From an uncultured Eubacteriales bacterium (GTDB lineage Bacteria > Bacillota > Clostridia > Christensenellales > Aristaeellaceae), in the NCBI GenBank assembly GCA_902800625.1, contig CADCFG010000020.1, positions 37,918-101,917 on the forward strand: a DNA stretch of 64,000 bases, written 5' to 3'. Both the position numbers and the translations under genes were made by a program. A model generated the notes under the pieces. That model saw nothing but the letters and a program-made list of their open reading frames with translations. It had not been told where the DNA came from and made no database searches. Position 1 is the stretch's first letter. Every line of letters begins with the position of its first letter. Below, piece after piece: positions 17,475 to 26,153 of this stretch.

Positions 17475-18374
17475 TCAATGAGCCCAGTTGTAGGCCGTGT
17501 CGATGGCGTCCTGGTGGTTCTCGTTCACGGACTCGGTGCCGTGGGTCTTGCTGCCCACCATGTGCAGGCAGAACTGGCCGTTGTAGCCGTTGCCGGTGAT
17601 GGTCTGGTCGCCGTGGGGCATGGTGTTGATGGAGCAGGCCACGTACTTGCCGCTAGCATACAGGATCACCGGGATGCAGTCCCAGGAAAAGCTGCCGCCC
17701 GCGATTTTCTTCAGTTTGCGGGTATCCGAGGCAGTGGCGGGCTCGCAGTCGGCGTGGTTATGGCCGCCCATGCGCTTGATCTTCAGGGAGATGCCGCTGT
17801 TCACGGCGTAGATGTAGCCATAGTCGCCGGTGTCCAGCACGGAGCTGCCGCCGTTAAACCAGTTCAGCTTCACCACCTTGCTCTTCCAGGAGCCGCTGCT
17901 CTTCTTTGTCGAACCGGTAGAGGTCTTTGTCTTGCTGCTGGACACGGCGGAGGAGGGCACATAGCCGGTCCTGGAGCCGCTGGCGTTCTGCACCCGCAGG
18001 TAATTGCCACTGGCGCCCACCACGTACAGCTTGGTGTTCACCTTCACCGATACCCCGGCCGACGCGGACGAGGCGGCTCTGTAGATGTGGGTGCTCTTGT
18101 TGGTGTAGCCGACGCGGCGGGAGGACGTGTTCAGGTATTTCACCGGCACATATCCGGTCACGCCCTTCACGCTCACCTTCGCCCAGCTGCCGGAGACGCT
18201 CTTCACGCTCACCGACGCGCCTTTCGCCAGGGGCACGCTGTCGGAGGCGGTGGAGCGGGATTTGTAGAACCGGGCGGAGCTGCTGTTCACCTTCGCGCCG
18301 GAGGCCTGCGCCGCCAAGCTCATCAGCATCAGCGCCGCCATCAGCCCGCAAAGCAGCTTCCTCAAACGTTTCAT
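17475..18374 (-). CDS. Secreted SH3b protein with unassigned C-terminal domain
   Basis: Product of 299 residues with a signal peptide (cleavage near the ASG at residue 26). Two SH3b repeats occupy about 27-145, followed by a Ser/Thr/Lys linker. The C-terminal 125 residues start at WFNGGSSV and contain GGHNHADCEP, SWDCIPVI, and QFCLHMVGSKTHG followed by a NENHQDA segment. The conserved His, Cys and HG positions suggest an enzymatic wall-active domain, somewhat like L,D-transpeptidases, but the diagnostic SHGC order is absent. AAGGAG sets the start at 18374. Confidence 0.8.
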   Translation of the reverse strand: MKRLRKLLCGLMAALMLMSLAAQASGAKVNSSSARFYKSRSTASDSVPLAKGASVSVKSVSGSWAKVSVKGVTGYVPVKYLNTSSRRVGYTNKSTHIYRAASSASAGVSVKVNTKLYVVGASGNYLRVQNASGSRTGYVPSSAVSSSKTKTSTGSTKKSSGSWKSKVVKLNWFNGGSSVLDTGDYGYIYAVNSGISLKIKRMGGHNHADCEPATASDTRKLKKIAGGSFSWDCIPVILYASGKYVACSINTMPHGDQTITGNGYNGQFCLHMVGSKTHGTESVNENHQDAIDTAYNWAH

Positions 18375-18568
18375 ATGATGTACGCTCCTTGCATTGTATT
18401 ATGTTACCATCCATCGGTATTATATTACATATTTATTGAAATTGGTCATTTGCCCTGAAACATATCTGCTTTCGCCATGGAAACGCCACGCAATGTGGGT
18501 TTCAGGGTCCCAAAATGCGCAAAGTTTACAGGCCCGTGTTATTATGTGAGCGATAAATTCAGGAGAGG

Positions 18569-19420
18569 ATGAGGGCCGTGGCACGGGAAATGACCGGGAT
18601 CCAGCGCATGGAGCAGCGCCTGCTGACGGACCTGCGCAAGCCCATCTGGCGACCCTTCATGCGCGCCATCCGGGACTATCGGCTGATCCGGCCGGGCGAC
18701 AGGATCGCCGTGTGCGTCTCCGGCGGCAAGGATTCCATGCTTCTGGCCGTACTGATGCGGCTGCTGCAAAGGCACAGCGAGGTGCCCTTCGAGGCGATCA
18801 ACCTGGTCATGGACCCGGGCTACAGCCCCGCGAACCGCCGCCAGGTGGAGGAAAACGCCGGGCGGCTGGGCCTGGAGTACAGGCTGGTCGAGAGCGACGT
18901 GTTCGAGGTGGCCGACGCCCAGACCGGCGAGGACGAGACGCCCTGCTTCCTCTGCGCCCGGATGCGCCGCGGCTGCCTCTATCGCCACGCCCAAGCCCTG
19001 GGCTGCAACAAGCTGGCGCTGGGGCACCACTACGATGACGTGATCGAGACCACGCTGATGGCCATGCTCTACGGCGGCCAGATCCAGGCCATGCCGCCCA
19101 TGCTGCGCGCCGCGAATTTCCCCGGCATGTCGGTGATCCGGCCCCTCTACCGGGTGCGCGAGGCCGACATCTGCGCCTGGCGGGACGCGTTCGGCCTCAA
19201 TTTCATCGGCTGCGCCTGCCGGCTCACCGAGAATGCCGCCCGGGACGAGTCCGCCTCCGCCCGCTTGCAGACCAAGCGGCTGATCGCCCGGCTGCACGAG
19301 GCCAACCCCAAGGTGGAGCAGAACATCTTTAACAGCATCCGTCGCGTCCAGCTGGACACCCTGGTGGGCTGGAAGCGCCACGGGGAGGATCACAGCTTCC
19401 TGGAGGATTGGGACGGGTAA
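18569..19420 (+). CDS. TtcA/TilS-like PP-loop tRNA thiolation protein
   Basis: Product of 283 residues. The PP-loop ATP pyrophosphatase motif SGGKDS lies near residues 51-56. A CFLC pair near 126 and the cysteine in GCACRL near 215 match the iron-sulfur ligands of TtcA, which makes 2-thiocytidine-32 in tRNA. TtcA-like proteins with other substrates exist, so the target is not certain. The ATG at 18569 directly follows AGGAGAGG; the GTG at 18578 has better spacing and may be the true start. A GC-rich terminator follows. Confidence 0.83.
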   Translation: MRAVAREMTGIQRMEQRLLTDLRKPIWRPFMRAIRDYRLIRPGDRIAVCVSGGKDSMLLAVLMRLLQRHSEVPFEAINLVMDPGYSPANRRQVEENAGRLGLEYRLVESDVFEVADAQTGEDETPCFLCARMRRGCLYRHAQALGCNKLALGHHYDDVIETTLMAMLYGGQIQAMPPMLRAANFPGMSVIRPLYRVREADICAWRDAFGLNFIGCACRLTENAARDESASARLQTKRLIARLHEANPKVEQNIFNSIRRVQLDTLVGWKRHGEDHSFLEDWDG

Positions 19421-19457
19421 GGACGGCATGGCGCCGCCCCTGTCCGTTGAAACGGGG

Positions 19458-19518
19458 CCCGCCGCCCCTCGCTTTCAAATACGGCCCGTCGCCCCGTTTC
19501 GGGGGCGGCGGGCCTTGT
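19458..19518 (+). terminator. GC-rich terminator after TtcA-like gene
   Basis: GGCCCGCCGCCCC pairs with GGGGCGGCGGGCC around a loop of about 25 bases, followed by TTGTCT. Confidence 0.65.
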
Positions 19519-19570
19519 CTACAGGTTCAGGTCGGCGCGGCAAGCGCCGCGCCGGGCATCGGTTCGTCGG

Positions 19571-20167
19571 TCAGTCCAGCTTGACCAGCGACAGCGTGAA
19601 CAGCGGCTGGGCCGAGGATTCGGTGATGTTGATGGCCTCGGAGGACCGCATGGTGAGGGTGGCGCGGTCGTTAACGTCAAAGATGGCCTGGGCGGTGGTG
19701 GACGTGCCGTTCGCCTGGGCGATGGCGGAGGACTGGCTGGCCTCGTTCACGTTCAGCGTGATGGTGGAGTCCAGCGCCGCGCCTTCGGGCACGCGCACGG
19801 TGTAGGTAGCCAGGTAGGTGCCGCTCTCCTCGATGGTGATCAGGCCGCTGTTCACCGGGAAGCCGTTGTCGATCAGGCAGTTGTTGTTGGTCAGGGGGAT
19901 GATGCCGTTGGCGGTCACCGCCATGGGCAGCATGGCCATGAAAAGCCCGAAGTCGCAGCGCCCCCGACGGCGATGGCGGCGGCGACGGCACTGGCAATCA
20001 TCGCCGTTGTCGTTGTTGTCGTCGTAGCAGCCGTTCACGTCCGGGCAGGGGCCGGGGTAGTAGGGATAGTCGTCCCAGCGATACCGGCCGCCCACACTGT
20101 TCAGACAGCCATAGCCGTTATTGTTATTGCAGCGCGATCCGCAGCCGCAGCGATTGTTCTTTGCCAT
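19571..20167 (-). CDS. Cys/Asn-rich protein with BclA-like C-terminal domain
   Basis: Product of 198 residues. The first 75 residues are rich in Cys, Asn, Tyr and Asp with an Arg-rich patch (CRRRRHRRRGR) near 60. The remaining 120 residues look like the TNF-like jelly-roll found at the C-terminus of BclA-type exosporium proteins, with segments such as GIIPLTNNN, SGLITIEESGTY and the closing LSLVKLD. No collagen-like Gly-X-Y repeat is present. AAGGAG sets the start at 20167. A spore-surface location is inferred from the domain and from nearby spoIIE. Confidence 0.65.
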   Translation of the reverse strand: MAKNNRCGCGSRCNNNNGYGCLNSVGGRYRWDDYPYYPGPCPDVNGCYDDNNDNGDDCQCRRRRHRRRGRCDFGLFMAMLPMAVTANGIIPLTNNNCLIDNGFPVNSGLITIEESGTYLATYTVRVPEGAALDSTITLNVNEASQSSAIAQANGTSTTAQAIFDVNDRATLTMRSSEAINITESSAQPLFTLSLVKLD

Positions 20168-20237
20168 TGACAGCAACTCCTTTCATGGGGTTCGTCGTAT
20201 CATACGCGAACGGCCCGGAAAGGGTGCTTAAAAAGAA

Positions 20238-20260
20238 ACGCCCTGGTCAAACCAGGGCGT
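20238..20260. terminator. Bidirectional terminator between LacI and coat-like gene
   Basis: ACGCCCTGGT and ACCAGGGCGT form a perfect 10-bp stem with a three-base loop. On the minus strand it is followed by TTTCTTTTT, ending the LacI transcript. Confidence 0.85.
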
Positions 20261-21269
20261 TCCTTCCCATCGACTCTCCCTCCATCAATTCGGAGGGGAT
20301 GAGCACGGGGTCGCGCAGGGAAGTGGCGGGGTGGACGATGTGGTCGATGAGCCGCTTGGCTGCTTCCCGGCCCATGGCGTCGCTGTCCTGGCGCACGGTG
20401 GTCAGCCGGGGATGCAGCGCCTGCATGGAGCGCACGCCGTCGTAACCGGCCAGGGAAATGTCTTCCGGCACCCGAAACCCCATTTCCCGCAGGGTTTCCA
20501 GCGCACCGATGTAGGCGGCGTCGTCGGGCATGAGGATGCAGGTGGGCCTGTCCTTCCGATTGAGCAGCGTCTCGATGACGGGCCGGATGCTCTCCGGGTC
20601 GTCATAGCGGCCCTGGGCCACATAGCCTTCCGGGATGGCCAGGCCGTGGTATTCCATGGCCCGCTTGAAGCCCCGGATGCGGTTTTCGGTCACCAGGGAG
20701 TTGCGCTGGCCGTGGATATAGGCGATGCGCCGGTGCCCCAGCGATACGGCCCGGTCCACCAGTATGTGGATGCCGTTCAGGTTGTCGGAGATGATGGAGG
20801 GGTGGCTGGAAAACATGTGGTCGATGGTGACGCAGGGGATGCCGCTCTCCACCAGCTCGGCCACTTCCCTGGAATAAAAGTCCACGCAGGCCAGGCACAC
20901 GCCGTCCACGTTGCGATAGCGGCAGTGCTCCAGATAGGTCATCTCCATGGTGCCGATGTTGTGGTTGATGAAGGTGATGTCATAGCCCTGGCGCTCGGAT
21001 TCGGCCTTGAAGGCGTTGAGCACCGCGGCGAAGAAGGGGTGGGTCAGGCCGGAAATGTTGTCGTCCACAAACAGCACGCCCAGGTTGTAGCTGCGGTTCG
21101 TCTTCAGCGCCCGGGCCAGGGCGTTGGGGCGATAGCCGATCTCCCGGGCCGCCTCCATCACCTGGCGGCGCGTGGCTTCGCTGATGTCGGGATAGCCGTT
21201 GAAGACCTTGCTGACGGTGGATATGGACAGGCCGCAGCTGCGCGCGACATCCTTGATGGTGACGGACAT
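20247..21269 (-). CDS. LacI-family transcriptional regulator
   Basis: Product of 340 residues, DNA-binding sugar-responsive regulator. The N-terminal helix-turn-helix IKDVARSCGLSISTVSKVFNG occupies residues 4-24 and is followed by the YRPNALARALK hinge near 47-57 and a periplasmic-binding-protein-like core. The coding end overlaps the terminator stem by a few bases. A short palindrome-like AAAC-G-GTTT at 21294-21302 just upstream is a possible auto-operator. The sugar ABC transporter 2.5 kb away is a candidate target, but no matching operator was seen there. Confidence 0.92.
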   Translation of the reverse strand: MSVTIKDVARSCGLSISTVSKVFNGYPDISEATRRQVMEAAREIGYRPNALARALKTNRSYNLGVLFVDDNISGLTHPFFAAVLNAFKAESERQGYDITFINHNIGTMEMTYLEHCRYRNVDGVCLACVDFYSREVAELVESGIPCVTIDHMFSSHPSIISDNLNGIHILVDRAVSLGHRRIAYIHGQRNSLVTENRIRGFKRAMEYHGLAIPEGYVAQGRYDDPESIRPVIETLLNRKDRPTCILMPDDAAYIGALETLREMGFRVPEDISLAGYDGVRSMQALHPRLTTVRQDSDAMGREAAKRLIDHIVHPATSLRDPVLIPSELMEGESMGRNALV

Positions 21270-21293
21270 GGGATAACCTCCTCGGGAACTCTA

Positions 21294-21302
21294 AAACGGT
21301 TT
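21294..21302. promoter_or_regulatory. Possible LacI-family operator
   Basis: AAACGGTTT has symmetric AAAC/GTTT arms around a central base and lies 25 bases upstream of the regulator's start codon. It is short, and no second copy was found near the ABC genes. Confidence 0.35.
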
Positions 21303-21540
21303 CGTCCTACTGAGTATAGCGGATATTTTCGGAAAATGCAAGGGAAGATTTGGAGAGGGCCGGAGGGCGCTGCCGGGAATGCCTGCTGTGAAGCAAGGGC
21401 ATGGACAACGCCCCTGGCGGACGGCGCAACTGGAAAACGGTTCCCGCGCCGTGCGAAGTCCGTTTTTTGTCTTTATTCCCGGTGCTACCTGGCGGGCGCG
21501 GCTCATAAATAATCCCACGCTTGAAGGGAGGACGGATGAG

Positions 21541-23727
21541 ATGCAGAGAAGGATGGAGCGCGTGGGCGCGATGGGGCGCGGTATGGACTGGGAGGCCGGG
21601 GCGGCGCTGGCGAGGCGGCTGCTGGGCTGGGCGGCGCTGGCAGGGGCGATGTTCCTCATGTGCCAGGCGCGCACGGCGCTGGCGGCCCCCTTCGCCATGG
21701 CCTTCCTGGCGGCGGGGCTGCTGACCGGCAAGGCCACGGCGGCGCTGCTGGCGGGCTGCGTGGCGGGGGCCTTGCGCGGCTCCATCCGGGATTTCGACCT
21801 TCGGCTGCCCATCGGCGCGGCCATCGCGCTGGGCGGCAGCATCGCCTGGGACGCCGCGTCGCCCGCGCTCTTAAGGGCCATGACCCGGGACACCCGCGCG
21901 GGCAGGGCGCTTCGGCGGGTCGCTTCGCTGCTGACCGGCCGGGACGAGGGAGCCTTCGCGACCCCCGCGCCCAACCGGCTGGCGCGCTCGCCGAACGGGG
22001 CGGCGGGCGCGGCGCTGGCGGGTCTGGCGGTGCTGGTTCCCGGGCTTGTGCTGATGGGAGAGGGGCTGTCCCTCCCGGCGGCGGCGGAGGTGACGGCGGC
22101 CTCGGTGGCGGCGGTGGCCGCGACGCCATTTTATATGGAAGCGATGGATGGCGGCCTGGCGCCCCGGCGGCTGACGGCGGAGATGCGCGCCGGGTGGTGG
22201 CTGATGGCGGCGGCGCTGTGCGGGGGACTGGCGAGGCTGTCCCCGGCGCTGTCGGCGTGCCTGGGCGGCGCGCTGGCGATGGGGCTGCACCCCGCCGGGG
22301 CGCTGGCGGGCGCGGCCTTCGGCGGGGCGGCGGCGGTCTGCGCTGGGGAGCCGCGGCTCGTGGCGCTGCTGGCCGCGGGCGGTGCGGCGGCGCAGATCTG
22401 TTCCAAATACAGTCGGCCGGGCCGGGCGGCAGCAGGCGGCGCGGCAATGCTGGCGGCGGGGCTGCTGATGAACCTGAAGCCGGTGATCTGGGCGGGCGCG
22501 CTGGCGGGAGTGGCGCTGGCGGCGCTGCCCCTGCCGGGGGACTGGGTGCGGCTGCTGATGCGTCTGGCCCGGCCGGAGGAACCCGGCGATCCCCTGCGGC
22601 TGGCGGCATTGGAGCGCCGTCGCGCAGAAGGGAAGCTGAGGGCCCTGGGCGCGGCCTTCGGCGAGCTGGCCGAGGGCTACCTGCGCCCGGTGACATTGCC
22701 CGACGAGCAGGCGCTGACCCGGCGGCTGCGGGGGCGGCTGTGCGCGGGCTGCGGCGACTATGGCGAATGCTGGGCGGGGGAGCGCAACCGCGGCGCACGC
22801 TTTCTGTGCGACCTGATCGCCCGGGCGGCGGTGCAGCCGGAGGACGCGCCGATCTTTGGCGAGGGGGTGACGCCGGAGCTGCTGCGCCGGTGCCGCAGGG
22901 GGCGGCTGCTGGCGGAGCGTACCGAGGATTTGTTGGAGGACTTTGCCCGAACCCGGCGCGCGGAGCTTCGGCGCGGGGCTGAAAATCGGCTGGTGTCGGC
23001 CCAATTCATGCAGGCCCGGGGGCTGCTGGAGGCCCTGGCGGCGGGGCTGGCGCGGCCCGTGCGCAGAGAGAGGCCCCGGCTGCGGGTGGCGCATGGCGCG
23101 GCCTGCGCGTCGGGCAAGGCGGGGGAGATGAGCGGCGACAGCCACCTGGTGTGCATGCTCGACGAACGGCGACTGCTGGCGCTGGTGTCCGACGGCATGG
23201 GCAGCGGCCCCGCCGCCGCCGAGGAGAGCGCCCTGGCGGCGCGGCTGCTGGGGCGGTTCCTGCGGGCCGGGGCGGGCGTGGGCCTGGCGGTGGAGACGGT
23301 GAACGCGCTGCTCCTGAACCGGGGCGGCGAGGACATGTTCGCCACGGCGGACATATTGGTGCTCAACCTGGTCACCGGCGAGGCGGAGCTGACGAAGCTG
23401 GCGGCCTGCCCCACGTTCATCGCCCGGGGCGGCGAGGCGATGCGGGTGGAGGGCGGCCGGCTGCCCCTGGGCATACTGGAGCGGGTGCGGCCGGAGCCCG
23501 TCCGCACGCGGCTGGTGCCGGGGGACAGGGTGCTCATGGTCAGCGACGGCGTGGCGGATGCTGCCGGACCCGAGGCGCTGGAGGCGCTGCTGCTGGACGG
23601 CGCGGGGGAGGACCCTGCCCGCCTGGCCGAGCGTGCCCTGGACATCGCCGGCTCCGCCTGCGAGGGAGGAAGGCGGGACGACATGACGGCGGTGTGCCTG
23701 GTGGTCAGCGACGCAGTGAATCAGTGA
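21541..23727 (+). CDS. spoIIE: Stage II sporulation protein E
   Basis: Membrane serine phosphatase that dephosphorylates SpoIIAA and activates sigma-F in the forespore. Product of 728 residues. About ten hydrophobic segments occupy residues 30-340, followed by a linker region with a C-G-x-Y-x-x-C cluster near 400 and a PP2C/SpoIIE catalytic domain from about 515. The metal-binding segments SGDSH, VSDGMGSGPAA and MVSDGVAD and the terminal RRDDMTAV are all present. The start at 21541 follows AGGGAGG. It is somewhat shorter than the Bacillus protein (827) and extremely Ala/Gly-rich. It establishes the organism as a likely endospore former. Confidence 0.93.
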   Translation: MQRRMERVGAMGRGMDWEAGAALARRLLGWAALAGAMFLMCQARTALAAPFAMAFLAAGLLTGKATAALLAGCVAGALRGSIRDFDLRLPIGAAIALGGSIAWDAASPALLRAMTRDTRAGRALRRVASLLTGRDEGAFATPAPNRLARSPNGAAGAALAGLAVLVPGLVLMGEGLSLPAAAEVTAASVAAVAATPFYMEAMDGGLAPRRLTAEMRAGWWLMAAALCGGLARLSPALSACLGGALAMGLHPAGALAGAAFGGAAAVCAGEPRLVALLAAGGAAAQICSKYSRPGRAAAGGAAMLAAGLLMNLKPVIWAGALAGVALAALPLPGDWVRLLMRLARPEEPGDPLRLAALERRRAEGKLRALGAAFGELAEGYLRPVTLPDEQALTRRLRGRLCAGCGDYGECWAGERNRGARFLCDLIARAAVQPEDAPIFGEGVTPELLRRCRRGRLLAERTEDLLEDFARTRRAELRRGAENRLVSAQFMQARGLLEALAAGLARPVRRERPRLRVAHGAACASGKAGEMSGDSHLVCMLDERRLLALVSDGMGSGPAAAEESALAARLLGRFLRAGAGVGLAVETVNALLLNRGGEDMFATADILVLNLVTGEAELTKLAACPTFIARGGEAMRVEGGRLPLGILERVRPEPVRTRLVPGDRVLMVSDGVADAAGPEALEALLLDGAGEDPARLAERALDIAGSACEGGRRDDMTAVCLVVSDAVNQ

Positions 23728-23762
23728 AGGCCGTTTCAAGGACCGCTTGATTTAATTTCTTC

Positions 23763-23791
23763 TTTACACAACCCCATTGATATGCTATAAT
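23763..23791 (+). promoter_or_regulatory. Promoter of the sugar ABC operon
   Basis: TTTACA (23763-23768) and TATAAT (23786-23791) are spaced by 17 bases, 37 bases before the binding-protein start codon. Confidence 0.75.
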
Positions 23792-23827
23792 ATACGTGGC
23801 AATCAATAAAAACAGGAGGTTTACCCC

Positions 23828-25084
23828 ATGAAAAAGATCGCTGCTCTGATCCTGGCCATGCTGCTGGCCTTCGGCTGCTGCGCCGCCTTCGCCGAGGGCG
23901 ACGAGATCACGCTGGATGTCATCATCTGCCAGTACGGTCCCAACACGCAGGAATGGTTCCTGGGCTCCGGCATGGACGGCACCAACTTCGTGGACAAGTT
24001 CGAGGCCGAGAACCCCGGCATCAAGCTGAACCTGGACGTGGTGTCCTGGAACGACGTGTATACCGAGGTTTCCACCCGCATCTCCAACAACAATGCTCCT
24101 GACATCCTGAACATCGACGTGTTCGCGAACTACGCGGCGGACGGCCTGCTGCTGCCCGTGAGCGACTATTGCCCGGAGGAGCTGTTCAACGACTTCTTCC
24201 CCTCCTTCATCGCCCAGAGCGTGATCGACGACACCGTGTGGGCCGTGCCGGACCTGGCTTCCGCCCGCGCGCTGTACGTGAACCGCGACATCCTGGACGA
24301 GGTCGGCATCGACATCCCCACCACCTGGGCCGAGCTCGAGGACGCCTGCCAGGCCATCCTGGACTTCTATGAGGGCGATGTCTATCCCTGGGGCATCGAC
24401 ATGACCACCGACGAAGGCCAGGCCGCCTTCTCCTACTATGTGTGGAACAACGACGGCGGCTTCGTGGACGCCGACGGCAACGTCGCCCTGAACAGCGACG
24501 CCAACGTCGAGGCCATCGAGTATGCCGTTGGCCTTTACAACAAGGGCTTCACCAATCCCAACCCCGCCACCCAGACCCGCTACGACCTGCAGGATATGTT
24601 CGGCGCCGGCAAGCTGGCCATGGTCATCGCCCCGAACCAGCTGCCCAGCTACCTGTCCGACAAGGGCTATGAGGTGAACTGGGAGACCGCCGCGCTGCCC
24701 GTGAACGAGGGCAAGACCCCCGGCGCCACCGGCGTCATGGACCGCATCATGGCCTTCAAGGACGACGAGTATCCGGACCAGGCCAAGCGCAACGAGGCCA
24801 TCGGCAAGTTCCTCACCTTCTTCTATGCGCCTGAGAACTATGTGGGCTGGGTCTCCATGGAGGGCTTCCTGCCCGCCGTCAACAGCTCCGTGGCCGCGCT
24901 GGTCGAGGCCGACCCGAGCTTCGAGGCGTGGCTGGCCGTGCTCGATTCCTGCCAGTTCTATCCCACCGCGCTGGACAACTGGGACGCCATCAAGCAGGGC
25001 GTCATCGACGTGGAGCAGCAGGCCCTGACCGGCGGCGACGTGAAGACGCTGCTGGACGACCTGCAGGCGAAGATCGCCGGCTGA
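23828..25084 (+). CDS. ABC transporter extracellular sugar-binding protein
   Basis: Product of 418 residues, family 1 solute-binding protein, which captures a carbohydrate outside the membrane and delivers it to the two permeases encoded next. A signal peptide is present; the LAFGCCAAFAEG region offers either a lipid-modified cysteine at residue 18 or signal peptidase I cleavage after AFA. The mature chain has FVDKFEAENPGI, a PDILNIDVF segment and the GAGKLAMVI segment typical of MalE-like proteins. AGGAGG sets the start. The sugar cannot be named from sequence. Confidence 0.9.
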   Translation: MKKIAALILAMLLAFGCCAAFAEGDEITLDVIICQYGPNTQEWFLGSGMDGTNFVDKFEAENPGIKLNLDVVSWNDVYTEVSTRISNNNAPDILNIDVFANYAADGLLLPVSDYCPEELFNDFFPSFIAQSVIDDTVWAVPDLASARALYVNRDILDEVGIDIPTTWAELEDACQAILDFYEGDVYPWGIDMTTDEGQAAFSYYVWNNDGGFVDADGNVALNSDANVEAIEYAVGLYNKGFTNPNPATQTRYDLQDMFGAGKLAMVIAPNQLPSYLSDKGYEVNWETAALPVNEGKTPGATGVMDRIMAFKDDEYPDQAKRNEAIGKFLTFFYAPENYVGWVSMEGFLPAVNSSVAALVEADPSFEAWLAVLDSCQFYPTALDNWDAIKQGVIDVEQQALTGGDVKTLLDDLQAKIAG

Positions 25085-25158
25085 TCCACGGATAATCCCA
25101 ATCCCGCTTCCGCTCCCGACCCGATGGGGCCGGGAGCGGATTTCCATTGGATTCAAGA

Positions 25159-25249
25159 CAAGAGTTTGGAGTTAAGAGTTTAGAGCTTAGATTGTGGCGC
25201 CGGCGCCGACTATATCTGAACTCTAAACTCTCCACTCTGAACTCTCTAC
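25159..25249. repeat. Inverted array of 7-bp words (site 3)
   Basis: The left arm (25159-25192) reads AGAGTTT, GGAGTTA, AGAGTTT, AGAGCTT. The right arm (25217-25249) read on the minus strand gives AGAGTTC, AGAGTGG, AGAGTTT, AGAGTTC. A GGCGCCGGCGCC palindrome lies in the centre. It sits inside the operon between the binding protein and first permease and could form an intra-operon stem. Confidence 0.75.
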
Positions 25250-25265
25250 AGAAGGAGACCTGCCT

Positions 25266-26153
25266 ATGAACACCATACCGATCCGGCACAAGTGGGAGCC
25301 CTATCTGTGGCTGCTGCCCAGTTTGGTGCTGATGTGCGTGTTTGTCGTTTTCCCCATCGGCATCGTGTTCAAGCTGTCCGTCAGCGAAATCTCCAAATCC
25401 GGCGTGGTGAAGGGCCTGGTCGGCCTGGATAACTTCCGCGCCGCCTTTCGCGACCCCGCCTTCGGCACCGTGATGCTGAACACCGCCATCTGGGTGGTGT
25501 CGGTGGTGGGGCTCAGCACGCTGCTGGGCTTTATCACGGCCATGGCGCTGAACGCCGAATTCTTCGGCCGCAAGGTGGCCCGCTCCATCGTGGTGTTCCC
25601 CTGGGCCACGTCCCTGGTGATCCAGGCCTCCGTGTGGAACTACATCATCAAGGGCGAGTACGGCAACCTGAACAACGTGCTTTTGAACCTGGGCATCCTC
25701 AAAAACGCCGTGAACTGGCGCGCCAGCTATCAGATCGAGTTCGCCTGGGAGTGCGGCGTGGGCATCTTCGTCACCATTCCCTTCGTGGCCTTCACGGTGC
25801 TGGCGGGCCTGCAGTCGATCGACGACGCCTATTACGAAGCCGCCACCGTGGACGGCGCGGGCTTCTGGCGCAAGCTGTGGAACGTGACCATCCCGCTGGT
25901 GAAGCCCTCGCTGACGGTGTGCACCGTGCTGAACATCATCTACGTGTTCAATTCCTTCCCCATCATCTATACCATCACCAAGGGCGCGCCCGCCAACAAG
26001 ACGGACACGATGGTCACGCTTCTGTACATGCGGGCCTTCTATGACAACCAGAAGGGCCCCGCCACGGCCATGAGCGTGATCGGCTTCGCGATCCTCTGCG
26101 TGTGCGCCGGGGCATACATGATGGTGACCATGAGGAAGGAGGACGCGCGATGA
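25266..26153 (+). CDS. ABC sugar transporter permease, MalF type
   Basis: Product of 295 residues with six predicted membrane spans. The EAA loop that contacts the ATPase reads EAATVDGAGFWRKLWNVTIP near residues 197-216. AAGGAG precedes the ATG. Its stop overlaps the next start as ATGA, showing translational coupling with the second permease. Confidence 0.92.
   Translation: MNTIPIRHKWEPYLWLLPSLVLMCVFVVFPIGIVFKLSVSEISKSGVVKGLVGLDNFRAAFRDPAFGTVMLNTAIWVVSVVGLSTLLGFITAMALNAEFFGRKVARSIVVFPWATSLVIQASVWNYIIKGEYGNLNNVLLNLGILKNAVNWRASYQIEFAWECGVGIFVTIPFVAFTVLAGLQSIDDAYYEAATVDGAGFWRKLWNVTIPLVKPSLTVCTVLNIIYVFNSFPIIYTITKGAPANKTDTMVTLLYMRAFYDNQKGPATAMSVIGFAILCVCAGAYMMVTMRKEDAR

Noticed and set aside
21656..23739. 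Very long open frames opposite spoIIE
   Set aside because: Extreme GC at third positions keeps the opposite frames open; translations are Arg/Pro-rich with no domains.
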